Shown here piece after piece: positions 1 through 8,535 of a DNA stretch of 23,028 nt. Location: contig CAAFNG010000369.1 in NCBI GenBank assembly GCA_900764225.1, forward strand, positions 1-23,028. Direction: 5' to 3'. Both the position numbers and the translations under genes were made by a program. Source of the stretch: Lachnospiraceae bacterium. GTDB taxonomy: Bacteria > Bacillota > Clostridia > Lachnospirales > Lachnospiraceae. The notes below the pieces were generated by a model that did not search any database, was not told the DNA's origin, and was given only the letters and a program-made list of their open reading frames with translations. Within the stretch, counting starts at the first letter, position 1. Each line of letters starts with the position of its first letter.

Positions 1-1928
1 CGACGGGAGTTGATATCACCGATAACGTCACCCATGTAATCCTCTGGTGTAGTAACTTCGACCTTCATGATTGGCTCAAGAAGAACCGGAGCTGCTTTCT
101 GCATAGCATCCTTGAATGCAAGAGAACCTGCAATGTGGAATGCCATCTCAGAAGAATCGACTTCATGGTAAGAACCGTCGTATACATTAGCATGTACACC
201 AACTACCGGGAATCCTCCAAGGATACCAGCTTTCATAGCTTCCTCGATACCTTCGCCAACTGCCGGGATGTACTCCTTCGGAATAGCACCACCAACAACT
301 GTGGACTCGAACTTGTACAGCTCTTCTCCGTTGGCATCCATAGGCTCGAATTTAACTTTACAGTGACCATACTGTCCACGACCACCAGACTGTTTAGCAT
401 ACTTGCTGTCTACATCAACAGGTTTGGTGATTGTCTCTTTGTAAGCAACCTGAGGTGCACCTACGTTAGCCTCAACCTTGAACTCACGAAGAAGACGGTC
501 AACGATGATATCCAGGTGAAGCTCACCCATACCAGCGATAATGGTCTGTCCTGTTTCCTGATCTGTATGAGCACGGAATGTCGGATCCTCCTCAGCAAGC
601 TTAGCAAGTGCCTCACCAAGTTTGCCCTGTCCAGCTTTTGTCTTAGGCTCGATAGCGAGCTCGATAACTGGCTCCGGGAACTCCATGGACTCAAGGATTA
701 CCGGATGCTGCTCGTCACAGATTGTATCACCTGTTGTAGTGAATTTGAATCCGATTGCTGCAGCGATATCACCGGAGTAAACCTTATCCAGCTCCATACG
801 TTTGTTAGCGTGCATCTGAAGGATACGTCCAACACGCTCTTTTTTATCTTTTGTGGCATTCAGTACATAAGAACCGGAGTTCATTGTTCCTGAATAAACA
901 CGGAAATAAGCAAGTTTTCCTACAAATGGGTCAGTCATGATCTTGAATGCAAGAGCGGAGAATGGCTCATCATCAGATGAATGTCTCTCAACTTCGTTGC
1001 CGTCAAGGTCAACACCCTTGATAGCCGGGATATCTGTAGGAGCCGGCATGTACTCAAGGATTGCATCCAGAAGTTTCTGAACACCTTTGTTTCTGTAAGC
1101 GGAACCGCAGCAAACAGGTACTGCTGTACACTCACATGTAGCTTTTCTGAGGACAGCTTTCAGTCTGTCAACAGAAGGCTCATCTCCCTCAAGATACTCC
1201 ATCATGAGGTCATCATCCAGCTCGCAGATCTTCTCGATCAGCTCTGTATGATAAAGCTCTGCATCTTCCTGCATATCCTCCGGGATATCAGTAATAGAGA
1301 TGTCATCACCCTTCTCATCATTGTAGATGTATGCTTTCATCTCGAAAAGATCGATGATTCCTTTGAAGTCATCCTCTTTTCCGATCGGAAGCTGAAGGCA
1401 GATAGCGTTTTTACCAAGACGAGTCTTGATCTGCTCTACTGCACCGTAGAAGTTTGCACCAAGGATATCCATCTTGTTGATGAATGCCATACGAGGTACA
1501 TTGTAGGTATCAGCCTGACGCCATACGTTCTCTGACTGCGGCTCAACACCACCCTTAGCACAGAAAACGCCGACAGCACCATCAAGCACACGAAGGGAAC
1601 GCTCAACCTCAACAGTGAAGTCTACATGTCCTGGTGTATCAATGATGTTGATACGATGCTCAAGAGCACCTGGCTTTGGCTTGCAGTTCTCCTCAAGAGT
1701 CCAGTGACATGTGGTAGCAGCGGATGTGATTGTGATACCACGCTCCTGCTCCTGCTCCATCCAGTCCATTGTCGCTGTACCTTCATGAGTATCACCGATC
1801 TTGTAGTTAACTCCTGTATAATAAAGAATACGCTCTGTAAGAGTTGTTTTACCAGCATCGATATGCGCCATGATACCGATATTTCTGGTTCTCTCTAATG
1901 GATATTCTCTTCCTTCTTTTCCAGCCAA
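1..1928 (-). CDS. fusA: Elongation factor G, 3' end cut by window edge
   Basis: EF-G is the ribosomal translocase GTPase; it drives tRNA/mRNA movement after peptide transfer and also helps recycle ribosomes. Read on the minus strand, a TTG start at 1928-1926 gives [16 protein letters not shown], then the P-loop AHIDAGKTT, the switch region [13 protein letters not shown] and NKMD. The frame stays open to the window edge, ending in the EF-G domain V signature [18 protein letters not shown] strong GAGGAGG lies 8 bases before the TTG, which fixes this start; no ATG at the expected N-terminus competes. About 642 codons are present, so roughly 50-60 C-terminal residues lie outside. It follows rpsG by 18 bases in the str operon; tuf is a likely next gene but is not in the window. 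The TTG start is unusual for such a highly expressed gene. Identification is secure. Confidence 0.97.
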   Translation of the reverse strand, partial: MAGKEGREYPLERTRNIGIMAHIDAGKTTLTERILYYTGVNYKIGDTHEGTATMDWMEQEQERGITITSAATTCHWTLEENCKPKPGALEHRINIIDTPGHVDFTVEVERSLRVLDGAVGVFCAKGGVEPQSENVWRQADTYNVPRMAFINKMDILGANFYGAVEQIKTRLGKNAICLQLPIGKEDDFKGIIDLFEMKAYIYNDEKGDDISITDIPEDMQEDAELYHTELIEKICELDDDLMMEYLEGDEPSVDRLKAVLRKATCECTAVPVCCGSAYRNKGVQKLLDAILEYMPAPTDIPAIKGVDLDGNEVERHSSDDEPFSALAFKIMTDPFVGKLAYFRVYSGTMNSGSYVLNATKDKKERVGRILQMHANKRMELDKVYSGDIAAAIGFKFTTTGDTICDEQHPVILESMEFPEPVIELAIEPKTKAGQGKLGEALAKLAEEDPTFRAHTDQETGQTIIAGMGELHLDIIVDRLLREFKVEANVGAPQVAYKETITKPVDVDSKYAKQSGGRGQYGHCKVKFEPMDANGEELYKFESTVVGGAIPKEYIPAVGEGIEEAMKAGILGGFPVVGVHANVYDGSYHEVDSSEMAFHIAGSLAFKDAMQKAAPVLLEPIMKVEVTTPEDYMGDVIGDINSR

Positions 1929-1946
1929 TGAATTTTCCTCCTCGAA

Positions 1947-2471
<525 letters not shown>

Positions 2472-2646
2472 CTATTGCATGTTCGCACTGGTAAGGTCCT
2501 ATATTTAACCCGCAACCGACAGGGTATATGGAATACCGTACAAATCCTTATAGTCTTCCGCTGTAATACATTAGATGAATAATATCTTTGTAATCCTCCT
2601 GATTATCTGCAATCAGGAAACGGCGTAGATTTCTGATCTACAAAAA

Positions 2647-3066
2647 TTATTTTTTAACTTTAGGTCTCTTAGCTCCGTATTTGGAACGAGCCTGTTTTCT
2701 GTTAGCGACACCTGCGGTATCAAGAGTACCTCTGATGATGTGGTATCTTGTACCAGGTAAGTCCTTAACTCTTCCTCCACGGATAAGAACAACGCTATGC
2801 TCCTGAAGGTTGTGACCCTCTCCTGGAATATAACTTGTTACCTCGATACCGTTGGAAAGACGAACTCTGGCGATCTTTCTAAGAGCTGAGTTAGGCTTTT
2901 TAGGAGTAGCTGTTTTAACAGCAGTACAAACACCACGTTTCTGTGGAGCAGCCTGATCAACTGCTTTCTTTCTTAAAGAGTTGTATGTTTTCTGCAGAGC
3001 CGGTGCTGTAGATTTTTTAACAGCTGTCTGACGGCCCTTTCTTACTAACTGGTTGAATGTTGGCAT
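2647..3066 (-). CDS. rpsL: 30S ribosomal protein S12
   Basis: S12 sits at the decoding centre of the 30S subunit and controls accuracy; it is the classical streptomycin-resistance locus. The 139-residue protein begins [13 protein letters not shown] and carries [11 protein letters not shown] (residues 54-64) and [13 protein letters not shown], the two loops where streptomycin-resistance substitutions occur. Lysines are present at both usual positions, so the sequence looks wild type. The start is supported by GGGAGGTG about 8 bases before the ATG. It is the first gene of the str operon: a consensus promoter lies about 110 bases upstream (3178-3207). In many Firmicutes rpoB-rpoC precede rpsL closely; here the upstream neighbours are a decayed fragment and an unrelated TPR-like gene. 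Confidence 0.97.
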   Translation of the reverse strand: MPTFNQLVRKGRQTAVKKSTAPALQKTYNSLRKKAVDQAAPQKRGVCTAVKTATPKKPNSALRKIARVRLSNGIEVTSYIPGEGHNLQEHSVVLIRGGRVKDLPGTRYHIIRGTLDTAGVANRKQARSKYGAKRPKVKK

Positions 3067-3092
3067 TCCATTTCACCTCCCGATTTATTTCT

Positions 3093-3110
3093 CCATGGGC
3101 TTTCCCATGG
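3093..3110 (-). other. Hairpin in rpsL leader next to the ribosome binding site
   Basis: Perfect 7-bp inverted repeat CCATGGG/CCCATGG with a 4-base loop, about 12 bases upstream of the rpsL Shine-Dalgarno sequence. It lacks a following T-run, so it is not a terminator. It could affect translation initiation or mRNA stability; that role is inferred only from position. Confidence 0.5.
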
Positions 3111-3139
3111 GGCCTTGCGGTTGCTATTTACAAATTACG

Positions 3140-3171
3140 GCATGCGAAAATATAACGTTTCTTTCGCACGC
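3140..3171 (-). other. Hairpin at the 5' end of the str operon transcript
   Basis: Minus-strand GCGTGCGAAA pairs with TTTCGCATGC (10 pairs, one of them G-U) across a 12-base loop. The 5' arm starts 7 bases after the -10 box, so the predicted transcript would begin with this stem. 5'-terminal stems often protect mRNA from decay; that function is inferred. Confidence 0.45.
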
Positions 3172-3177
3172 TTGCTC

Positions 3178-3207
3178 ATTATAGACCGTAAATATACGGC
3201 TTGTCAA
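3178..3207 (-). promoter_or_regulatory. Promoter of the rpsL-rpsG-fusA operon
   Basis: Minus strand: TTGACA (3207-3202), 18-bp spacer, TATAAT (3183-3178). Both hexamers are perfect consensus, as expected for a ribosomal-protein operon. The spacer contains the inverted repeat CCGTA-n4-TACGG (3186-3199), which could be a protein site or chance. This promoter shows that the operon is not dependent on read-through from an rpoBC unit. Confidence 0.85.
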
Positions 3208-3294
3208 GGTATTTTACAAAGAATTTTTGCTGATTTTACAGGGGTTTTACCGGAATTTATTCATGAATGTTACAACCGGTCGAAAATTCATATT

Positions 3295-3594
3295 TTACTT
3301 CCACGGCCGTGCCTTCCCGTTCCAGCCAAATTGCTTCCAGTAACGGGCATCCACCTCATTCCATCCATCCTTCATAAGCCCCCTCATCAGATAAAAAAAC
3401 GCTTTCGTCTTCAATCCGGGCTTTACATGTCCATAATTCTTCCGGATCTTCTATGCCAGCTTATCCATCGCATTCTCGATCTCTGCCATTTTTTCCGGGG
3501 TGATCTTTTTGTAGTTCATGACGTAGATCGCATTACCGTACCTGTCTGTATATCTTACCCACTCCCCAATCTCCGCCTGCGCGATTTCTGCCCC
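3295..3594 (-). pseudogene. Decayed C-terminal gene fragment, possibly flavodoxin-fold oxidoreductase
   Basis: One minus-strand frame reads as good protein for about 99 codons: an N-terminal part with GEWVRYTDRYGNAIY, an in-frame TAG at 3453-3451, then a continuation containing KPGLKTKAFFYLMRG and ending GWNGKARPWK before TAA at 3297. The codon usage and the composition (W, Y, K, G) look like a real protein. There is no start codon or ribosome binding site: an in-frame TGA lies at 3597-3595, and the neighbouring TPR-like gene ends at 3621. It is therefore the 3' remnant of a gene with its 5' part lost and one nonsense codon. The tail resembles the C-terminal extension of clostridial NAD(P)H-dependent flavodoxin-like oxidoreductases, but that is a weak impression from memory. 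Confidence 0.55.
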
Positions 3595-3620
3595 TCAGTC
3601 AACACTCCTGGCAAAACATA

Positions 3621-4211
3621 TCACGCAAATACATTTCCGGATACTGTCTGCAGAAAAGACGCAGCCCCAAGAAGCTCTGCATTCTCTTCTGTATATCCTT
3701 CGTCTTTCTTAAGCCAGCGGTCCACGATTTTCTGTGCGTCCTTCAGTTTTCCATCTGCAATTCTCGCATAGATCAGCGCCGTAGCCGCTACTGGATCATC
3801 TTTATCCTGTCCATACCATTTCTCACAGAAAACTCCGGCTTCTTCTTTTTTATCCAGTGACAGCATGGAGGATGCCAGACGGAACCGTATCTCAGACGGC
3901 GACTCTTTTTTCCATGCAAAAAGCTCCAGAAGCTTTCTGCAGACCTTTTCCAGCTGTTCCTGCTCTTCTTCCTGTTCCAGCATTTCCATGTAATCGTTCA
4001 GCCACACCTTAAGATTAAACATAAAGTCTCTGCTCTTATCCAGAACAAAAAGCTCCGGCGCAAAATCCTGATCTTCATCACGGCCGTTTTCCACAATTTC
4101 AGCCATGGTATCAAATGCCTGATTCCACACCGTCATATCGGAGTTCTCTTTTACCATACTTTCATAAGACTGTATCATCTGTGTCTCCAGTCTCTTCCAC
4201 AGTTTTTCCAT
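3621..4211 (-). CDS. TPR-like helical protein of unknown function
   Basis: About 196 residues, soluble, rich in Glu/Lys/Leu and almost entirely helical, with an acidic run LEQEEEQEQLEKV near the middle. The C-terminal half (KEEAGVFCEKWYGQDKDDP, ALIYARIADGKLKDAQKIV) has the spacing of tetratricopeptide-type helix pairs. No signal peptide, membrane segment or catalytic motif is seen. I start it at the ATG at 4211 (MEKLWKRLETQM), which has AAGGGA at the right distance; the longer reading to 4274 adds a basic stretch without a ribosome binding site. It follows the YfhO-family gene by 122 bases on the same strand and is probably co-transcribed. A scaffold or partner-binding role is only a guess. 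Confidence 0.7.
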   Translation of the reverse strand: MEKLWKRLETQMIQSYESMVKENSDMTVWNQAFDTMAEIVENGRDEDQDFAPELFVLDKSRDFMFNLKVWLNDYMEMLEQEEEQEQLEKVCRKLLELFAWKKESPSEIRFRLASSMLSLDKKEEAGVFCEKWYGQDKDDPVAATALIYARIADGKLKDAQKIVDRWLKKDEGYTEENAELLGAASFLQTVSGNVFA

Positions 4212-4333
4212 GATCTTCCCTTTCTGTCTGACAGATTTTCTCTCTGTCCCTGCACGTCCGTCCCACTTCCGCATAGTCGGTCCGGTTCCGGCGGATAAAA
4301 ATCATCCACTTCGTGCTCTGTCTGGTCAAATAT

Positions 4334-6880
4334 TCAGTTATGGCCTCCGCTCCTGTCCGAAAGTATAGCACTTCTTTTCTTCCTCATCCACCACAAATTT
4401 GAAATTCCCATCATTATCAATATTAATATAGAAAGAACTGCTCCCACTTTAAGTCCCGGCGTCTCATATTTCATCTCTACAGTATGCGTTCCCGCTGAAA
4501 GCTTTACTTCGGTCAAACCCTGCAGACTCTGTGTTACGGCTTCTTTTCCATCCACATAGATTCTCATATCCGGATCATAAAAACAGCTGATCATAAACAT
4601 ACCATCCTGATTTACAGATATACTGCTTGTTCCAGATGTAAGATCTGCCTGTTCTGCAGAAAGTTTTTCGTAGATCTTATCCAGCTCGGTTTCCTGGTAT
4701 GTTCCCAGAACAGCTTCATGTACTCCGGATCCTGCCGTTACGTGCACGATCGTTTCCGTATCGTATGTCCCAAGATCCAGGAAATTATTATTCCAGTAAT
4801 CCGATTTCTGTTCCTGCCCGTTGATCGTCACAGTATCCGGTTCCGTTCCCGGAATGTAAAGATAACCATGCTCGCCTTTTTTCAGCCGGATGTTAAATGC
4901 TGACATTCCTGTCAGAGTTGTTTCTGAGCTTATATTTTTCAGTTTATACAACCTTGTTCCTGCAATTCCCCGCAATAGCCGGTTCTGCATCTCCATAGGA
5001 TTGTTCAAAATATTCCCTTCCAGCACATAATTCATCGCAGAAGCATCGACCATATACCCTGTTTGCAGAGCCCGTGGATTCTCGTAAAGATCAAAAGACA
5101 GGCTTTCACCAATTTTCTCATAGGAAGTGTTAAGCGTCCGGGTATTCCTGCAAAGCAGATACTTCACGCCAAGAAGCATATCCATAACCTCTGTAGCTCC
5201 AGCATACTGAAAACGATTTTCCAGATTTTCAAATCCCATATTGTTTACAAAATTCCACATTTCTTCTGTATTAGTTGAGGAATACATGGAAACTCCATTC
5301 AGCTGATACAAAAGCTCTTCATTTCGCACAAGGGGATTCACGATCACTGCACGATATTCATTCTGGTCAGGCCCTGCTGAACTCAGCAGTTCTTTAGTTT
5401 CCTGCTCGCTTTCCACATAAATATCCCTGCTTGCAGTTCCATTATCTGTAATACTTACAATTCCGTGAATTCCTGTTTCTGCCAGAATCAGCATCATCAG
5501 CACCAGGCTCACGAGCTTTCGGCTTTCCACACCCGCGAGTCGTTTTTTCAGCATTTTTCCACAAATCCAGTGCTCCATCCACACCGGACAGAACAGCAAC
5601 GCGATTACTACATCCGTAATCACAATTTCCCAGGTCTTCCCGGACTTAATCCCAATCACTGTGCAGAATATTTCCGCTGCCGCAAAACCTGCCAGAATTC
5701 CCCTTCGACTTGCATCGGCAGCTTTTCCCCAGACATCGCATCCAATCCTAAGAATCAGAAATATCAGAATAAACGCAAAACGGTTGGGAATTCCCACCGG
5801 CTTATGCAGTCCATGAAAAAGCAGGTTCAACACTGTCACATGAAATCCCGCGAAATATAACACACTCAAAATACCCATAACGATTTTTTCCACAACACGG
5901 ATTTCCCGGTTAAAAAAATATATTCCTGCCAGGAGCAGCACTGCACATCCGCAGTAAAGATTCACATCCCCCTGTTCTCCTGATTTCACAAAGGACATAG
6001 AATCTTCCATAAAAGCACTTAACTGCTTCCATATATTGCCGTACACACCGCTTAGTCCGGTTCCTGCTTCTGCTGCTGCCACGGTTCGTGAAACAGCAGT
6101 AATTCCGGGAATCAATGTGATCCCCGCAAGACCTGCACCCATCACAGAGGCACCTGTGAATTTCAGCAGCGAGCAGTGGATTTTTTCTGCACGATGTTCT
6201 GCTGTGATAAGATTCGCTATGTAATAAAGTCCCGCAAATGTACACAGCATGAATCCCATATAATAGCTTGTCAGAATGCAGTATCCCAGGATCATGCAAT
6301 AGGATTTCCATTTTCCGGTGCATACCATCTGTTCGATCAGATACGCCAGGACCGGGAGCAGCATAATACAATCCAGCCACATTACATTGCTGTAATATCC
6401 CAGCATAAAATTGGACAGGCCATACATACAGCCAAGAGAAACTGCCATGCCCCCTCTGCCTGGATATTTTTTCCCCGAATACCATGCCATGGACACGCTG
6501 CAAAGTCCCACCTTGATCAGGATTGTAACGGTCACTGCCTCATTGACATACATAAATTTCATAAGCAGCAGCACAAGAAGGCTGAACGGACTGCACAGAT
6601 AATAGCAGAACAGACCGTAAAAATTGTATCCCATCGCATGTGTGGAGTACGTCCAGTCCAGACCTTTTTTCAACTGGCTTGCAAGCTCTTTGTAAAAGGC
6701 AGTGTACTGATGAACGCCGTCCACCACAAGTGCTGAATTTTCCCCAAATGGATAAACTCCCTTCAGTGCAAAACCTGTTACAAATATGATTACAGGAAAA
6801 AGGAACGCAAGGATATAAACCCAGCCCGGGTTTCCTTTTTTATCGTTGTTTACAATATTTCGTTTCTTTATTGATCTCAT
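4334..6880 (-). CDS. YfhO-family polytopic membrane protein
   Basis: 848 residues. The N-terminus has a basic cytoplasmic stretch and a first membrane helix (about residues 20-41), followed by the family hallmark GVYPFGENSALVVDGVHQY and further helices to about residue 480. A large extracytoplasmic region follows (about 490-810), and the protein ends with one membrane helix and the basic tail WWMRKKR. This matches Pfam YfhO (GT-C-like fold). Characterised Firmicute homologues transfer sugars from a lipid carrier onto teichoic acids at the outer face of the membrane; the substrate here is unknown. The acidic residues after the first helix (Asp in VDGVHQY, Asp/Tyr in LDWTY) are where GT-C catalytic residues sit. 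The ATG has AGAGGA 6 bases upstream. The leader contains an unassigned structured RNA with a terminator, plus a second, extended -10 promoter near 6915. Family assignment is confident; the exact reaction is not. Confidence 0.88.
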   Translation of the reverse strand: MRSIKKRNIVNNDKKGNPGWVYILAFLFPVIIFVTGFALKGVYPFGENSALVVDGVHQYTAFYKELASQLKKGLDWTYSTHAMGYNFYGLFCYYLCSPFSLLVLLLMKFMYVNEAVTVTILIKVGLCSVSMAWYSGKKYPGRGGMAVSLGCMYGLSNFMLGYYSNVMWLDCIMLLPVLAYLIEQMVCTGKWKSYCMILGYCILTSYYMGFMLCTFAGLYYIANLITAEHRAEKIHCSLLKFTGASVMGAGLAGITLIPGITAVSRTVAAAEAGTGLSGVYGNIWKQLSAFMEDSMSFVKSGEQGDVNLYCGCAVLLLAGIYFFNREIRVVEKIVMGILSVLYFAGFHVTVLNLLFHGLHKPVGIPNRFAFILIFLILRIGCDVWGKAADASRRGILAGFAAAEIFCTVIGIKSGKTWEIVITDVVIALLFCPVWMEHWICGKMLKKRLAGVESRKLVSLVLMMLILAETGIHGIVSITDNGTASRDIYVESEQETKELLSSAGPDQNEYRAVIVNPLVRNEELLYQLNGVSMYSSTNTEEMWNFVNNMGFENLENRFQYAGATEVMDMLLGVKYLLCRNTRTLNTSYEKIGESLSFDLYENPRALQTGYMVDASAMNYVLEGNILNNPMEMQNRLLRGIAGTRLYKLKNISSETTLTGMSAFNIRLKKGEHGYLYIPGTEPDTVTINGQEQKSDYWNNNFLDLGTYDTETIVHVTAGSGVHEAVLGTYQETELDKIYEKLSAEQADLTSGTSSISVNQDGMFMISCFYDPDMRIYVDGKEAVTQSLQGLTEVKLSAGTHTVEMKYETPGLKVGAVLSILILIMMGISNLWWMRKKRSAILSDRSGGHN

Positions 6881-6914
6881 TGTATTTCCTCTTATGTCAA
6901 AAACTTTTCTGTCG

Positions 6915-6923
6915 ATTATAGCA
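6915..6923 (-). promoter_or_regulatory. Possible proximal extended -10 promoter of yfhO
   Basis: Minus strand TGCTATAAT (6923-6915), an extended -10 element, about 35 bases before the yfhO ATG. No good -35 is visible. If active it would bypass the upstream terminator at 7005-7062. Confidence 0.45.
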
Positions 6924-7004
6924 CCTTCTACAATGTATCATGTGTTTGTGAAAATACTGCGAATTCTTTTCTGAAAAAAGCTTAAATCTCCACTGTTATC
7001 TCAA

Positions 7005-7062
7005 AGAAAAAAGCTGCTACATCATCGGAGACACAGAAAACTCCACTGACATAACAGCTTCT
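7005..7062 (-). terminator. Strong intrinsic terminator between the structured leader and yfhO
   Basis: Minus strand: AAGCTGTTATGTCAGTGGAG (7060-7041), a 10-base loop, then a 20-base 3' arm (7030-7011) followed by TTTTTT. Nineteen of 20 positions pair if G-U is allowed. The wobble pairs make it fold best as minus-strand RNA. It ends either spoIIID read-through or the short RNA that starts near 7210. Confidence 0.8.
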
Positions 7063-7066
7063 TTCC

Positions 7067-7210
7067 GAAGGATCTCATGTACGCTGATCCACAAAATCCT
7101 TCATGGGTGTAATTATTAATTTTATGTGATGAGTTTTTTAGTTCCGCACCTGTATGATATTCGGATATTCACATATCCGTAGGTGGCTGGTACAGGTCAA
7201 GAACTATTAT
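7067..7210 (-). ncRNA. Candidate structured leader RNA or small RNA upstream of yfhO (unassigned)
   Basis: A predicted minus-strand transcript starting near 7210 folds at its very 5' end into nested Watson-Crick stems. P1 is TAGTTC/GAACTA (7206-7201 with 7144-7139). P2 is ACCTGTA/TACAGGT (7197-7191 with 7154-7148), separated from P1 by a 3x3 internal loop. P3 is CGGATAT/ATATCCG (7179-7162) closed by a GUGA (GNRA-type) tetraloop. An asymmetric internal loop of 11 and 7 bases separates P2 from P3. A fourth stem GAAGGAT/ATCCTTC (7102-7067) follows, then the terminator. This organisation (compact aptamer-like fold, linker, terminator, gene) is that of a riboswitch-type leader, but an independent small RNA is equally possible. 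I recognise no known class: it lacks T-box, yybP-ykoY, SAM, cobalamin and Moco signatures. No homologues could be compared. Confidence 0.5.
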
Positions 7211-7245
7211 GGTCATATAATAGCATGACCATAATCATTTGTAAA
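7206..7245 (-). promoter_or_regulatory. Promoter with -10 box inside a perfect 10-bp palindrome
   Basis: Minus strand: TTTACA (7245-7240), 17-bp spacer, TATTAT (7222-7217). The -10 box lies in the 10-base centre of the perfect inverted repeat ATTATGGTCA/TGACCATAAT (7206-7235). A dimeric repressor bound there would block RNA polymerase. The regulator is unknown. The promoter drives the structured RNA above and possibly yfhO. Confidence 0.6.
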
Positions 7246-7348
7246 ATTAATATTTAATCTTTATAATATAGAACTTCTTAATATTGTATCTGCCGGATAT
7301 TTAACAACTGAGTAAGCTTTTTACCACATCGGTTCTATTCGTTTTTTC

Positions 7349-7606
7349 TCATCGTATATGTGCATGCAGATATTTTTCCCGTGTGGCAAGTCCGCCACGG
7401 ATGTGCCGCTCCTGCTTGTTCACATCCAACACCTTTCGCACTTCCCCGGCAAGAGACGGGTTGATAAGCTTCAGGCGTTCTACGCAATCCTTATGTACCG
7501 TACTCTTACTGATCCCAAACTTTTTCGCCGCCTGTCTCACAGTCGCCTTTGTTTCAATGATATATCCCGCTACTTCAACTGCACGTTCCTCTATATAATC
7601 CTTCAC
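7349..7606 (-). CDS. spoIIID: Stage III sporulation protein D (mother-cell transcription regulator)
   Basis: SpoIIID is a small DNA-binding protein that switches the mother-cell programme between sigma-E and sigma-K in endospore formers. The 85-residue protein contains the helix-turn-helix FGISKSTVHKDCVERL and the C-terminal basic block RHIRGGLATREKY, both characteristic. Starting at GTG 7606 gives MKDYIEERAVEV, which aligns position for position with the known B. subtilis start MHDYIKERT, with GGGGG 7 bases upstream. A TTG at 7612 would add only two residues and has poorer spacing. A sigma-E-like -10 lies just upstream. Its presence marks the organism as a spore former. The C-terminus is slightly shorter than in Bacillus, as is common in clostridia. 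Confidence 0.95.
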   Translation of the reverse strand: MKDYIEERAVEVAGYIIETKATVRQAAKKFGISKSTVHKDCVERLKLINPSLAGEVRKVLDVNKQERHIRGGLATREKYLHAHIR

Positions 7607-7634
7607 TGCCAAGCCCCCGAAGACGCTTTTTTAC

Positions 7635-7642
7635 AGTGTATG
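7635..7642 (-). promoter_or_regulatory. Sigma-E-like -10 element of spoIIID
   Basis: Minus strand CATACACT (7642-7635) fits the sigma-E -10 consensus CATACA-T, about 30 bases before the start codon. A convincing -35 at 13-15 bp spacing is not visible, so this is tentative. Transcription of spoIIID by sigma-E is established in Bacillus. Confidence 0.4.
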
Positions 7643-7668
7643 CAGGATTGTTATAATTGATTAATCAT

Positions 7669-8349
7669 CTAAGCAGCTTTCTTCTTCCCTTTCCTATACA
7701 ACACCAGGCAGACCACCACAAATACAACCGTAACCACCACAGTCAAAGGGAGTACCATGGAAGATCCTGCTCCCAGCAGAAGTCCGAATCCCTGCCTTAA
7801 TGTAATGATTCCGAAAATTGAGAAAATAAAAAATGCAACCGTATTAAGGATTCCTTCCGGAGCCTTGCTTTTCAGAAGATAGCCGATAAGAAGTCCGATC
7901 ACATCTGCAGCAAAAAGGCCTAATGAACAGGCAAGCCATACAACAACTGCCGAACTTAAACCTTCATTTGCACCGAAGGTGATCGCTGTAAGCTGTGTTT
8001 TATCTCCAAGCTCCGCAACAAAAAATGTACAGAATACAGAAAGCGGTGCGAATTTGATCTTGCGATCCTTCACATTTTCTTCCTCGTCATCGTCACCTTT
8101 TAATGTGGTCGCAGCAAAAAACAGGAACGCTGCGCCTGCGATCAGACGGATCAGCCAAGTAGGGATCACTGTGCTGATAAGACCACCGACAAGAACAGCC
8201 AGTCCGTTCAGTACCAGAATCGCAACACCAGTTCCCAGCAGAATGTCCTTCAGCTTGAATTTCGATGTCATCGCCACCAGCATCAGCTGTGTTTTGTCGC
8301 CCATTTCCGCAATAAACTGGGTAAAAAGTACCTTCATAAACAACAACAT
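7669..8349 (-). CDS. UPF0016/GDT1-family Mn2+ exporter
   Basis: 226 residues with six predicted membrane helices in two homologous halves. Each half carries the family signature E-x-G-D-K-T-Q: EMGDKTQ at residues 15-21 and ELGDKTQ near residue 115. An acidic cytoplasmic loop (GDDDEEENVKDRK) separates the halves and the C-terminus is basic (RKGKKKAA). Family members (bacterial MneA/MntX-like proteins, yeast Gdt1, human TMEM165) move Mn2+ or Ca2+ out of the cytoplasm. The Mn2+ reading is strongly supported by the yybP-ykoY riboswitch in its leader. The ATG at 8349 has AAGGAG at 8 bases. It is a single-gene unit with its own promoter inside the gap after the reductase gene; spoIIID follows downstream with no clear terminator between. 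Confidence 0.92.
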   Translation of the reverse strand: MLLFMKVLFTQFIAEMGDKTQLMLVAMTSKFKLKDILLGTGVAILVLNGLAVLVGGLISTVIPTWLIRLIAGAAFLFFAATTLKGDDDEEENVKDRKIKFAPLSVFCTFFVAELGDKTQLTAITFGANEGLSSAVVVWLACSLGLFAADVIGLLIGYLLKSKAPEGILNTVAFFIFSIFGIITLRQGFGLLLGAGSSMVLPLTVVVTVVFVVVCLVLYRKGKKKAA

Positions 8350-8388
8350 ATCTTCTTCTCCTTTTCATATATGCCGGTTCGGAGCCAT

Positions 8389-8445
8389 AAAAAAAGACTC
8401 ACGTATGCTCTATTTCTGTAACCGAAATAAAGCATACATGAGTCT
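8389..8445 (-). terminator. Expression-platform terminator of the Mn2+ riboswitch
   Basis: Minus strand: long stem beginning AGACTCATGTATGCT (from 8445) pairing with AGCATACGTGAGTCT, followed by seven Ts (8395-8389). The 5' arm contains CTCATG, which can instead pair with CGTGAG at the aptamer base. The two structures are mutually exclusive, so this is a regulated terminator. Confidence 0.88.
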
Positions 8446-8520
8446 CATTCTTTAAGATTTGCCAGGTGATGACACCAGTATGTTGACAAACCACGTTTAC
8501 ACGCGAACTACTCCCTCACG
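8437..8520 (-). promoter_or_regulatory. yybP-ykoY (Mn2+-sensing) riboswitch aptamer
   Basis: The minus-strand RNA has the two conserved internal-loop segments of this class, GGGAGUAG and GUCAACAUACUGG, in the correct order, separated by a short hairpin. The basal stem can be drawn as CGUGAG (8520-8515) with CUCAUG (8442-8437). CUCAUG is also part of the terminator's 5' arm, so metal-stabilised P1 would prevent termination. Known members of this class bind Mn2+ and switch genes on. It sits in front of a Mn2+ exporter gene, a well-established association. Confidence 0.88.
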
Positions 8521-8535
8521 GAATTGATTTTCGTC

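Noticed and set aside
135..1535. Plus-strand open frames of 252 and 184 codons
   Set aside because: Antisense to fusA, which reads through the whole stretch from a TTG start.
3115..3771. 218-codon plus-strand open frame over the rpsL promoter region
   Set aside because: Runs across a perfect minus-strand promoter, a decayed minus-strand gene and the TPR-like gene; no ribosome binding site.
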